13,069 nucleotides of DNA, taken from positions 1 through 13,069 of the forward strand of contig DAOWIN010000034.1 in NCBI GenBank assembly GCA_030640885.1, given 5' to 3'. Source of the stretch: Candidatus Omnitrophota bacterium (GTDB lineage Bacteria > Omnitrophota > 4484-213). Below, in pieces: positions 1 through 5,943 of this stretch (its first letter is position 1; the number at the start of each line of letters is the position of its first letter). The position numbers and the translations under genes are program-made. The notes under the pieces were generated by a model. It was not told where the DNA came from. It worked only from the letters and a program-made list of their open reading frames with translations, and did no database searches.

Positions 1-43
1 CACCCACTTCCACCTGCGAGGTGGAAGTGAGTGGTAGTGGGTG
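1..43 (+). repeat. Hairpin repeat at the 5' edge of GLUG cassette 1
   Basis: Positions 5-15 (CACTTCCACCT) pair perfectly with 19-29 across a 3-nt GCG loop; 1-3 can pair with 31-33 after one C-A mismatch. Alternatively 1-8 can pair with 36-43 (CACCCACT/AGTGGGTG). A closely related hairpin starts cassette 2 at 1343. No T-tract follows, so it does not look like an intrinsic terminator. The element may extend left of the window. Confidence 0.7.
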
Positions 44-165
44 TAAGTATGCGGGGCAAAGAAGATAAAGAATGGAGAAGAATGACCGTTATTCTGCTCC
101 GCTCGCTTCGTTCACTCTCGCAGGCTCTCCGACGCTTCCGTTGGAGAAAGGAAAGGAGGGAAATG
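44..165 (+). promoter_or_regulatory. Structured 5' leader of GLUG gene 1 (leader copy L1)
   Basis: This segment is nearly identical to 1389-1511 before GLUG gene 2, and its core resembles the leader before tuf (12871-12961). Stem A pairs 93-97 with 120-124 (TCTGC/GCAGG, one U-G pair). Stem B pairs 126-134 with 139-147, with a CTTC tetraloop and one G-U pair. Stem B ends 18 nt before the start codon at 166. A strong Shine-Dalgarno AGGAGG lies at 154-159. An upstream stem, 74-83 with 91-100 (one mismatch), would exclude stem A. Pairings are read from sequence; a regulatory role is inference. Confidence 0.55.
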
Positions 166-1320
166 ATGTTTAAAAGATATAGCCGTAAACCATTTTTCTT
201 ATTGATGTCCGCAGTGGGTTTTCTTTTATTAACCGCTGTTCCCGGTTTTTGCGGTAGAGTTGCTTTAACCACAATCTTTGTGGAGCAAGATATCCCCATT
301 GCTACCTGTCAAGAATTGCAAGATATGCAAAATGGTTTAACAAAAAAATATCATTTGACCTGTGATGTTGAGTGTTTGATGACAAACCCCAGTTCGACAG
401 GAAATCTCAATCCACAATTAGATTTTGACCCCGCTGGTCCTTGGGGAGATAGAAAGGGTTTTATGCCAATTGGTAACTATACAAGCGCTAGTAAATTTGA
501 AGGAACCTTTGATGGACGGGGTCATGTAATAAAAGATCTTTATATGAATAGAAACAGTGAAGTTGCGGTTGGTTTATTCGGCAGCACTTCAAGAGCTAAT
601 ATTCATGATGTTGGTTTGGTGAATGCTAATATAACAAGCGCGGACAGGATGACGGGCAGTTTAGTTGGTGAGAACAAAGGAACAATCAGAAATTGTTATT
701 CTACCGGTGGCAGTGTTAGTGCTAATGATAAGGCTGGCGGATTAGTCGGTAAGGGCTGCGGAACAATTGAAAATTCTTATTTTACTGGTAATGTTACTGG
801 TGATTTCTGCACTGGCGGATTAGTCGGTTACAAGTCCCGTGGAACAATTGAAAATTCTTATTCTATCGGCAGTGTTAGTGGCAGTCGGACTTCAGGTGGT
901 TTAGTTGGTGATAACAGAAACGGAGCAACAATCAATAATTCTTATTCTGCCGGCAGTGTTAGTGGCAGTCGGGCTTCAGGTGGTTTAGTTGGTGATAACA
1001 GAAACGGAGCAACAATCAATAATTCTTATTCTGCCGGCAGTGTTAGTAGTACCGGGGGTATGTTCACTGGCGGTTTAGTTGGACAAAGCATCGGAACAGT
1101 CGAAGATTCTTACTGGGATAAAACAACATCAGGATGGGATATAAGCGATGGCGGGACAGGTATGCTAACAGCAGACATGAAAGATGAAGATAACTTTACA
1201 GGCTGGGCATTTGAGAGCGTGCCCGCTGATGGGGCTACTTGGAAAATGGATACGATTACTCCAGTGGGTAATTATTATCCCTGCTTGAATTGGCAGGCAA
1301 ATGGCACCTGTCCGAAATAG
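166..1320 (+). CDS. Secreted GLUG-repeat protein 1
   Basis: A 384-residue exported protein of unknown function. It opens with a signal peptide: basic MFKRYSRK, then a hydrophobic core to about residue 27. A conserved N-terminal region with several Cys follows, then GTFDGRGHVIKDLY and VGLFG motifs, then six repeats of the GLUG type (GGLVG...TIxNSYSxGxVSG) at roughly residues 163-318, ending in a SYWDKTTSG motif. The C-terminal tail holds a Cys pair (PCLNW, GTCPK). GLUG repeats occur in bacterial surface proteins and probably form a beta-solenoid; adhesion or surface display is inferred. I chose ATG 166 over the adjacent ATG 163 because AGGAGG (154-159) is 6 nt from 166 and only 3 nt from 163. 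The frame stays open upstream to GTG 31, but the leader is not coding in the paralogue. It is a tandem paralogue of the gene at 1512. Confidence 0.88.
   Translation: MFKRYSRKPFFLLMSAVGFLLLTAVPGFCGRVALTTIFVEQDIPIATCQELQDMQNGLTKKYHLTCDVECLMTNPSSTGNLNPQLDFDPAGPWGDRKGFMPIGNYTSASKFEGTFDGRGHVIKDLYMNRNSEVAVGLFGSTSRANIHDVGLVNANITSADRMTGSLVGENKGTIRNCYSTGGSVSANDKAGGLVGKGCGTIENSYFTGNVTGDFCTGGLVGYKSRGTIENSYSIGSVSGSRTSGGLVGDNRNGATINNSYSAGSVSGSRASGGLVGDNRNGATINNSYSAGSVSSTGGMFTGGLVGQSIGTVEDSYWDKTTSGWDISDGGTGMLTADMKDEDNFTGWAFESVPADGATWKMDTITPVGNYYPCLNWQANGTCPK
877..1044 (+). repeat. 84-bp in-frame tandem duplication inside GLUG gene 1
   Basis: Copies 877-960 and 961-1044 differ at one base (A889 versus G973), giving Thr versus Ala. 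Each encodes one 28-residue GLUG repeat. The other repeats in the gene are clearly more diverged, so this is a recent duplication or gene conversion. Confidence 0.93.
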
Positions 1321-1342
1321 CCATAAATAAAAATTTGGCAGA

Positions 1343-1388
1343 CCCCATCCACTTCCACCTACGAGGTGGAAGTGGATGGAAGTGGGTG
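1343..1388 (+). repeat. Hairpin repeat at the GLUG cassette 1/2 boundary
   Basis: A perfect 14-bp stem pairs 1347-1360 with 1364-1377 across an ACG loop. It follows the tail TTTGGCAGACCCCA, which also follows GLUG gene 2 at about 2814-2827. It matches the hairpin at 1-43 but has a longer uninterrupted stem. No T-run follows. Confidence 0.8.
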
Positions 1389-1511
1389 TAAGTATGCGGG
1401 GCAAAGAAGATAGAGAATGGAGAAGAAAGACCTTTATTCTGCTCCGCTCGCTTCGTTCACTCTCGCAGGCTCTCCGACGCTTCCGTCGGAGAAAGGAAAA
1501 AAAAGGAAATG
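1389..1511 (+). promoter_or_regulatory. Structured 5' leader of GLUG gene 2 (leader copy L2)
   Basis: A near copy of L1. Stem A pairs 1438-1442 with 1465-1469. Stem B pairs 1471-1479 with 1484-1492 and is a perfect 9 bp, because the G-U pair of L1 is G-C here. Stem B ends 19 nt before ATG 1512. The Shine-Dalgarno region is degraded relative to L1: AGGAGG is lost and a run of eight A (1497-1504) precedes AAGGAA (1503-1508). A 41-codon reading frame from ATG 1394 ends across the gene start, but I see no sign that it is translated. Confidence 0.55.
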
Positions 1512-2783
1512 ATGCTTAAAAGATATAGCCGTAATCCATTTTTCTTATTGCTATGGGCAGTATTTTTTCTTTTATTAACCCCTGTTCCCGGTTACTGTCT
1601 TAGAGTTGCTTTAACCACAATCTTTGTGGAGCCTTGTATTTCTACCTGCCAAGGATTGCAAGATATGCAAAATGACTTAGCCGCAGATTATTGTTTAGCA
1701 AAGGATATTGAGTGCGGGATGACAAATCCTGCTAATCCCAGCTGGAAAGTTGGTGGAACATGGGGAGATATGAAAGGTTTTGCGCCGGTTGGCAAGGATC
1801 ATGATAATAAATTTACCGGAAGCTTTGATGGCCGAGGTCATAAGATAGAAAATCTCTACATAAATAGACCTTCTACTTTTATTGTTGGTTTATTTGGCTC
1901 TATCCTTGGTGATATCAAGGATGTTGGCTTAAAAGATGTTAATATAAAGGGTGGTGAGAACACCGGTAGCTTGGTTGGTTGGAATAACGCAACAATTACC
2001 AATTCTTATTCTACTGGAGTGGTAATTGGTAGTAACAAGGTTGGTGGTTTAGCTGGTAATAACGCCGAAACAATTATTAATTCTTATTCTACTGCAAAGG
2101 TAACTGGTGATAGGGAAATTGGTGGCTTAGTTGGTGCTAACTGGTTCGGAACAATTATCAATTCTCATTCTACTGGTAGTGTCAGTGGAAACAACACAAT
2201 TGGCGGTCTGGCTGGTTGGACAGGCAATGGAATGATCGAGAATTCTTATTCTACTGGAGCAGTAACTGGCATCGTAAGAGAAATTGGTGGTTTAGCTGGC
2301 GCTAATCATTCAACAATTAAGAATTCTTATTCTACTGGAGTAGTGAATGGTGTCAAATACACTGGTGGCTTAGTTGGTTGGAATACTGGATCAGTTACTA
2401 ATTCTTATGCTACCGGCGATGTTAACAGTAGTCTGATAGTTGGTGGTTTAGTTGCTGACAATCAAGGACCAGTTACTAATTCTTATGCTACCGGCAGTGT
2501 CAATGGTATTTTTAGGACTGGTGGCTTAGTTGGTTGGAATTGGAACGGTGGAACGGTTACCAATTCTTACTGGGACACTCAAACATCAGGTCGAGGAGCT
2601 AGTGATGGTGGAACAGGTAAAACAACAATACAGATGAAACAGGAAGCGACCTACCATCCGATAATAGATCCAGATGATCCAACCGACCCGACGCATTGGT
2701 GGGATTTTACGGAGCGTAGCGATGATGGCAACGAGGATATCTGGAAGATTGATGAAAATATTTCGTATCCCTATTTTAATTAG
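1512..2783 (+). CDS. Secreted GLUG-repeat protein 2
   Basis: A 423-residue paralogue of the preceding gene. The signal peptide (MLKRYSRN, then a hydrophobic stretch ending near VPGYC) and the segments VALTTIFVE and TCQGLQDMQN are shared. It carries eight GLUG repeats (GGLxG...TNSYSTG) against six in paralogue 1, ending in a SYWDTQTSG motif. The C-terminal domain has diverged and carries an acidic Asp/Pro-rich segment (IDPDDPTDPTHWWDF). Its TAG stop stands where paralogue 1 has TGG (Trp), and the conserved tail codons continue in frame after it, so the protein lacks the last residues and both tail Cys. ATG 1512 is preferred over 1509 by analogy with gene 1 and by spacing from AAGGAA. A surface-exposed role is inferred. 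Confidence 0.87.
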   Translation: MLKRYSRNPFFLLLWAVFFLLLTPVPGYCLRVALTTIFVEPCISTCQGLQDMQNDLAADYCLAKDIECGMTNPANPSWKVGGTWGDMKGFAPVGKDHDNKFTGSFDGRGHKIENLYINRPSTFIVGLFGSILGDIKDVGLKDVNIKGGENTGSLVGWNNATITNSYSTGVVIGSNKVGGLAGNNAETIINSYSTAKVTGDREIGGLVGANWFGTIINSHSTGSVSGNNTIGGLAGWTGNGMIENSYSTGAVTGIVREIGGLAGANHSTIKNSYSTGVVNGVKYTGGLVGWNTGSVTNSYATGDVNSSLIVGGLVADNQGPVTNSYATGSVNGIFRTGGLVGWNWNGGTVTNSYWDTQTSGRGASDGGTGKTTIQMKQEATYHPIIDPDDPTDPTHWWDFTERSDDGNEDIWKIDENISYPYFN

Positions 2784-2810
2784 CAGGTAGGCACCTGTCC
2801 GAAGCCATAA
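2784..2810 (+). other. Untranslated remnant of the GLUG C-terminal tail
   Basis: Immediately after the TAG stop of GLUG gene 2 the same frame reads Q-V-G-T-C-P-K-P then TAA. Paralogue 1 ends Q-A-N-G-T-C-P-K. The surviving similarity shows a former coding tail cut off by a TGG/TAG difference. Confidence 0.75.
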
Positions 2811-2821
2811 ATATTTGGCAG

Positions 2822-2902
2822 ACCCCACTCACTTCTACTGCCTACTTGCGATTATAAAGCGCAAGTAAAGTATATTAGAAATGACATGGAAGTAGGTGGG
2901 GT
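2822..2902 (+). repeat. Long imperfect hairpin between GLUG gene 2 and hicB
   Basis: The outer stem pairs 2822-2835 with 2889-2902 (14 positions, one mismatch, one G-U). An inner stem pairs 2843-2850 with 2860-2867 (TACTTGCG/CGCAAGTA). The left arm continues the GGCAGACCCCA cassette tail, and the right arm resembles the GGAAGTGGGTGTAAG end of the cassette hairpins, so it is a diverged third member. The right arm ends 14 nt before the hicB start. Confidence 0.7.
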
Positions 2903-2916
2903 AAGAAAGGTGGAAT

Positions 2917-3210
2917 ATGCGTTTTATGGATGTAAAATTACCGGTTATATTCTTAAAAGAAGGTGGTAAATTTATTGCCTATACGCCGGCTTTGGATATT
3001 TCTACTTGTGCAGATACTTTTGATAAAGCCAAAGAGAGGTTTGAAGAGTTGACCAATATCTTTTTTGAAGAACTGGAGAAGATGGGAACTTTGGAGGATG
3101 TTTTGGCAGAGTGCGGTTGGAGAAAACTCCGCAAGCCCAAGGACGGTTGGATACCTCCCCGCATAATCAGTCAAACGGAAGAGACATTTAAGGTGCCATG
3201 CCACGCTTAA
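2917..3210 (+). CDS. hicB: HicB-like antitoxin
   Basis: A 97-residue protein resembling the HicB antitoxin fold. The strand-rich start VKLPVIFLKEGGKFIAYTPALDISTCADT, split here by prose only at its ends, is followed by the helix DKAKERFEELTNIFFEEL, as in the partial RNase-H-like core. HicB proteins bind and neutralise the HicA mRNA-interferase. The length leaves little room for the C-terminal helix-turn-helix or ribbon-helix-helix domain that many HicB proteins use for autoregulation; the tail (GWRKLRKPKDGWIPPR) is basic instead. ATG 2917 follows AAAGG at 2906-2910. The last 13 nt overlap the downstream hicA start, so the two are probably translationally coupled. Identification rests on fold pattern plus the HicA neighbour. 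Confidence 0.75.
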   Translation: MRFMDVKLPVIFLKEGGKFIAYTPALDISTCADTFDKAKERFEELTNIFFEELEKMGTLEDVLAECGWRKLRKPKDGWIPPRIISQTEETFKVPCHA

Positions 3211-3428
3211 CACCTGTTCACTATAAAAGATTTGATAAATTTTTAAAATATATGGGGTGTGAGTTTATAAGGCAAAAAGGCGACCATCTTATTTATCAGA
3301 GAGCCGATTTAAAGAGACCCGTAGTTATTCCCAAAATCACTTCTATCCCGATTTTTGTTATCTTGAATAATTTGAGAATACTAAAAATCAGTCGGGATGA
3401 GTATTTAGATATTATCGAGAAGTTGTGA
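3198..3428 (+). CDS. hicA: HicA-like mRNA interferase toxin
   Basis: A 76-residue protein matching the HicA (YcfA-like) family in size and layout. It has a helical start (FDKFLKYMGCEFI), then RQKGDHLIYQR containing the His that is catalytic in the family (usually G-S-H), then the strand RPVVIPK and the C-terminal pattern NLRILKISRDEYLDII. HicA adopts a double-stranded RNA-binding fold and cleaves mRNA. The second conserved His of many members (V-P-x-H) is not evident; the corresponding stretch reads VIPKITSIP. The order here is antitoxin first, the reverse of E. coli hicAB. Only the short hicB overlap provides translation signals. Confidence 0.8.
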   Translation: MPRLTPVHYKRFDKFLKYMGCEFIRQKGDHLIYQRADLKRPVVIPKITSIPIFVILNNLRILKISRDEYLDIIEKL

Positions 3429-3468
3429 GATAAGAAGAAAGTTTAGAAAATACACAACGGAGCGTACG

Positions 3469-3696
3469 ATGAATAAAAAACAATTAATAACCGTATGGTC
3501 AATAACGGTGGCAATTTGTTTATTGGTGCTTTCTCCTCCAAGATATCAAGTAAGGTATGATATACAACGAGGAGTTCGTAGAAGTTATGGGGGAGGAATA
3601 AACTGGGAGAGTGTTTTTAGATACACAATACCAATTCTGCTTGTTGGAACATTATTAATCTATACTTATAGGGATAAGAAGAGGGAAAATAGATAA
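3469..3696 (+). CDS. Small two-helix membrane protein, unknown function
   Basis: A 75-residue protein I do not recognise. It has two hydrophobic segments, approximately residues 6-23 (LITVWSITVAICLLVL) and 50-66 (YTIPILLVGTLLIYTY), separated by a basic, Tyr- and Gly-rich linker, and it ends in a charged DKKRENR tail. By the positive-inside rule both ends probably face the cytoplasm. ATG 3469 has CGGAG (3458-3462) 6 nt upstream. The start region (3457-3472) nearly matches 2709-2725 inside GLUG gene 2. Confidence 0.65.
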   Translation: MNKKQLITVWSITVAICLLVLSPPRYQVRYDIQRGVRRSYGGGINWESVFRYTIPILLVGTLLIYTYRDKKRENR

Positions 3697-3709
3697 TAAT
3701 AGAATAGAG

Positions 3710-3786
3710 AATTCAAATTCCAAACCCGCATTGGAATTTGATTATTGGAATTTATTTGGGATTTGGAAATTGGGATTTGGAATTTT
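3710..3786 (+). repeat. Degenerate heptamer array between the small membrane protein and accD
   Basis: Eleven consecutive 7-nt units can be laid out in phase: AATTCAA, ATTCCAA, ACCCGCA, TTGGAAT, TTGATTA, TTGGAAT, TTATTTG, GGATTTG, GAAATTG, GGATTTG, GAATTTT. The left units are complementary in style to the right ones, so the array can also fold back. It fills most of the intergenic space and ends 26 nt before the accD start. Confidence 0.7.
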
Positions 3787-3812
3787 CGACGACTGAACGA
3801 AGCGAGGAAGCC

Positions 3813-4631
3813 GTGCCTTTATTTTTCTCTACTAAAAAGAAGGATATTCCACACGGATTATGGCTTAAATGCCCAGACTGTGGAGGGATTCTTTTTAAAA
3901 AGACCCTGCGCGAGAATTTGAGGGTTTGCCCAAAATGCGCCTATCATTTTACTCTTGGGGCGCGGGAAAGAATAAGCAGTCTTTTAGGGAAAGATTTTAA
4001 GGAATTTTCTCAAGGGATTAAAACTGCTAACCCACTCAACTTTACAGCTGTAAAGGACTATAGAGAAAAAATTGCCGAAGAGCAAAAAAAGACAGAATTA
4101 GACGAAGCTTGCTTGGTAGGAGAAGGACACTTAGACAACAAAAAAGTAATTTTAGCTGTTACCGATTCTCGTTTTATGATGGGTTCGATGGGTTCGGTAG
4201 TAGGTGAAAGAATTACGCAGGCGGCTGAACGGGCAAAAAGCAAAAAAATACCCTTAGTTATTGTTTCCGGTTCTGGCGGAGGAGCAAGAATGCAGGAAGG
4301 AATGCTTAGTTTAATGCAAATGGCCAAAACTAGCGCGGCTATTTCCAAGCTTGATACAAGCTCCATTCCGTTTATTTCCATTCTTACTAATCCTACTATG
4401 GCTGGGGTGCTGGCTTCTTTTGCTTCATTGGGAGATGTGATTATTGCCGAACCGCGGGCATTGATTGGATTTACCGGTCCGCGGGTGATTGAACAAACAA
4501 TTCGACAGAAGCTGCCGGCAGGTTTTCAAAAGTCAGAATTTCTTCTCCAACATGGGTTAATTGATATGATTGTTGACCGTCGGAAGTTAAAGGGGGTGTT
4601 AAAACAGGTGTTGGAGTGTTTGAACATTTAA
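3813..4631 (+). CDS. accD: Acetyl-CoA carboxylase carboxyltransferase subunit beta
   Basis: AccD pairs with AccA to transfer carboxyl from carboxybiotin-BCCP to acetyl-CoA, giving malonyl-CoA for fatty-acid synthesis in the cytoplasm. The zinc ribbon is intact (Cys20, Cys23, Cys39, Cys42; CPDC and CPKC), followed by the crotonase-like carboxyltransferase domain. Diagnostic stretches are FMMGSMGSVVGERI, GGARMQEG, LMQMAKTSAA, NPTMAGVLASFA and TGPRVIEQTIRQKLP. It is 272 residues, somewhat shorter than E. coli AccD (about 304). GTG 3813 is chosen because the family N-terminus (MPLFFSTKKKDIPHGLW) begins there and GAGG lies just upstream at 3804-3807. An ATG at 3738 is in frame but would translate the heptamer array. 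There seems to be one extra Gly in the GSGGGARM loop compared with the E. coli sequence as I remember it. accA and the usual folC neighbour are not in the window. Confidence 0.95.
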   Translation: MPLFFSTKKKDIPHGLWLKCPDCGGILFKKTLRENLRVCPKCAYHFTLGARERISSLLGKDFKEFSQGIKTANPLNFTAVKDYREKIAEEQKKTELDEACLVGEGHLDNKKVILAVTDSRFMMGSMGSVVGERITQAAERAKSKKIPLVIVSGSGGGARMQEGMLSLMQMAKTSAAISKLDTSSIPFISILTNPTMAGVLASFASLGDVIIAEPRALIGFTGPRVIEQTIRQKLPAGFQKSEFLLQHGLIDMIVDRRKLKGVLKQVLECLNI

Positions 4632-4665
4632 AATTTAATCTATGTAATCGGCATTAATTTGCTTG

Positions 4666-4797
4666 CCCCGTTAGAAGTCTGGTTTTTGACAAGACTTAAT
4701 TTGTTATTCATTAAAGAAAGATTTTGCGGTTGGTGCATTTCTTTAAGCAATAGAAAAAATTTCCCTAAAATTTTTTCTAGCAGGACTTCTAACGGGG
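4666..4797. mobile_element. 132-bp MITE-like element with 14-bp perfect inverted ends
   Basis: CCCCGTTAGAAGTC at 4666-4679 is the exact reverse complement of 4784-4797. Inside, a 12-bp hairpin pairs 4751-4762 with 4768-4779 (loop CCCTA). There is no ORF of note and no clear target-site duplication (left flank GCTTG, right flank TGAAC). It occupies most of the 199-nt accD-to-ABC gap. It also contains a TTGACA hexamer at 4686-4691, without a convincing -10 box. Non-autonomous transposon origin is inferred from the structure. Confidence 0.55.
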
Positions 4798-4830
4798 TGA
4801 ACAATCATGTGCCGAGCGAAGTGAGGTAAA

Positions 4831-5943
4831 ATGGCAGAAGTTATTTTAAAAAGTGTATCCAAAATTTATCCTAATGGTGTAAAAGCCGCTAATAATATAG
4901 ACTTAAAGATTAAAGATAAGGAGTTCCTTGCATTGGTGGGACCTTCGGGTTGCGGCAAATCTACTATTTTGCGTATGGTAGCCGGATTGGAGGAGATTAG
5001 CAGTGGGGATATATATATTGGCGAAAAATTAGTGAACAATATTGCTCCTAAAGATAGAAATATTGCCATGGTTTTCCAGAACTATGCCCTTTATCCACAT
5101 ATGACCGTGCGGCAGAATCTTGTTTTCGGTTTAAAATTGCATAGACATCCCCCTAAGGTAATTACAAAAAGGGTTGCTGAAGCGGCAGAGATTTTAGGAA
5201 TATCTGATTTGTTGAATAGAAAACCGCGCGTTCTTTCCGGCGGGCAGAGACAGAGGGCGGCATTAGGAAGGGCAATTGTCCGCCAACCGTCGGTTTTTCT
5301 CTTTGATGAGCCGTTAAGTAATTTAGATGCCAAATTTAGGGTGCAGATGCGTAGCGAGATAAAAAGGCTTCATCAGCGGCTGCAGACTACGATGATTTAT
5401 GTTACCCACGACCAAATTGAGGCAATGACTATGGGTGAACGCATTGCCGTAATTAAAGAAGGGACGATTCAACAATTATCTACTCCTGTTGCTCTTTATC
5501 ATCAGCCGGTGAATAAATTTGTAGCCGGATTTATTGGTAGTCCGCCAATGAACTTTTTCGAAGGGAGGATTATTCCGCAAAACAAAAATTCGTATTTTCA
5601 AGCAAATAATATGCAAATTAAAATTTCTTGTTCCCATCTTAAGAAATTAGAATCTATGAAAGAAAAGGAAATAATTTTGGGGATAAGACCGGAAGATATC
5701 TATCTGAATATTTCTTCTTTAGCAAAGGAAGAAACAGCCATCCGTTCCAGATTGGAGACTATTGAACCAATGGGCGCAGATATTTTTCTAAGTTTTAGTA
5801 TAAACGAAAAAAATTTTAATGTGCGTGTAGAATCTGCTCAGATTGATCCGCAAAAACTTAATGTAGGCGAGAATATGGATTTAATATTCAACAGCAAGAA
5901 ATGCTATTATTTTGATTGCCAAACCGAAGAAGCGATTGCGTGA
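4831..5943 (+). CDS. MalK/UgpC-type ABC transporter ATP-binding protein
   Basis: A 370-residue ATPase of the carbohydrate-uptake (CUT1) class, which energises sugar or polyol import at the inner membrane. It has Walker A GPSGCGKST (37-45), Q-loop FQNYALYPHM (Q83), signature LSGGQRQR (135-142), Walker B VFLFDEP (155-161), D-loop SNLDA and H-loop THDQ (His193). The C-terminal TOBE/OB regulatory domain starts around residue 235 (FIGSPPMNFFEG) and includes GIRPEDIYL. Size and layout match MalK, UgpC and MsmX. No permease or binding protein lies nearby, so it may be a shared ATPase as MsmX is in Bacillus; the substrate cannot be read from sequence. It is too long, and has the wrong C-terminus, for LptB. 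ATG 4831 follows GAGG (4823-4826). The stop overlaps the lptD start. Confidence 0.93.
   Translation: MAEVILKSVSKIYPNGVKAANNIDLKIKDKEFLALVGPSGCGKSTILRMVAGLEEISSGDIYIGEKLVNNIAPKDRNIAMVFQNYALYPHMTVRQNLVFGLKLHRHPPKVITKRVAEAAEILGISDLLNRKPRVLSGGQRQRAALGRAIVRQPSVFLFDEPLSNLDAKFRVQMRSEIKRLHQRLQTTMIYVTHDQIEAMTMGERIAVIKEGTIQQLSTPVALYHQPVNKFVAGFIGSPPMNFFEGRIIPQNKNSYFQANNMQIKISCSHLKKLESMKEKEIILGIRPEDIYLNISSLAKEETAIRSRLETIEPMGADIFLSFSINEKNFNVRVESAQIDPQKLNVGENMDLIFNSKKCYYFDCQTEEAIA

Noticed and set aside
31..165. N-terminal extension of GLUG protein 1 from GTG 31 or ATG 49
   Set aside because: The sequence is the structured leader. In the paralogue the same leader is out of frame (one-base indel), and a signal peptide plus Shine-Dalgarno mark the start at 166.
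1343..1388. Cassette hairpin as an intrinsic terminator
   Set aside because: The 14-bp stem is followed by purine-rich sequence, with no T-run on either side in transcript order.
1394..1519. 41-codon upstream ORF in leader L2
   Set aside because: No Shine-Dalgarno; its counterpart in L1 is fused in frame to the gene, so the frame end is not conserved. It looks like a by-product of the repeat.
2781..2783. TAG recoded as an amino acid
   Set aside because: TAG also ends GLUG gene 1 and the GGDEF gene, and other genes use TAA and TGA normally; no sign of a changed code.
1..2902. Integron attC sites between the GLUG cassettes
   Set aside because: The hairpins lack the GTT-containing R' core and the unpaired features of attC, and no integrase is present.
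3738..3812. Longer accD start at ATG 3738
   Set aside because: It would translate the heptamer array; the AccD family N-terminus begins at GTG 3813, which has GAGG upstream.
4686..4710. Promoter inside the MITE-like element
   Set aside because: TTGACA is perfect, but the sequence 17 nt downstream (CATTAA) is a poor -10 box.
5916..5942. lptD start at ATG 5916
   Set aside because: It lies inside the ABC ATPase gene, with a 28-nt overlap and no Shine-Dalgarno; 5943 overlaps only at the stop codon.
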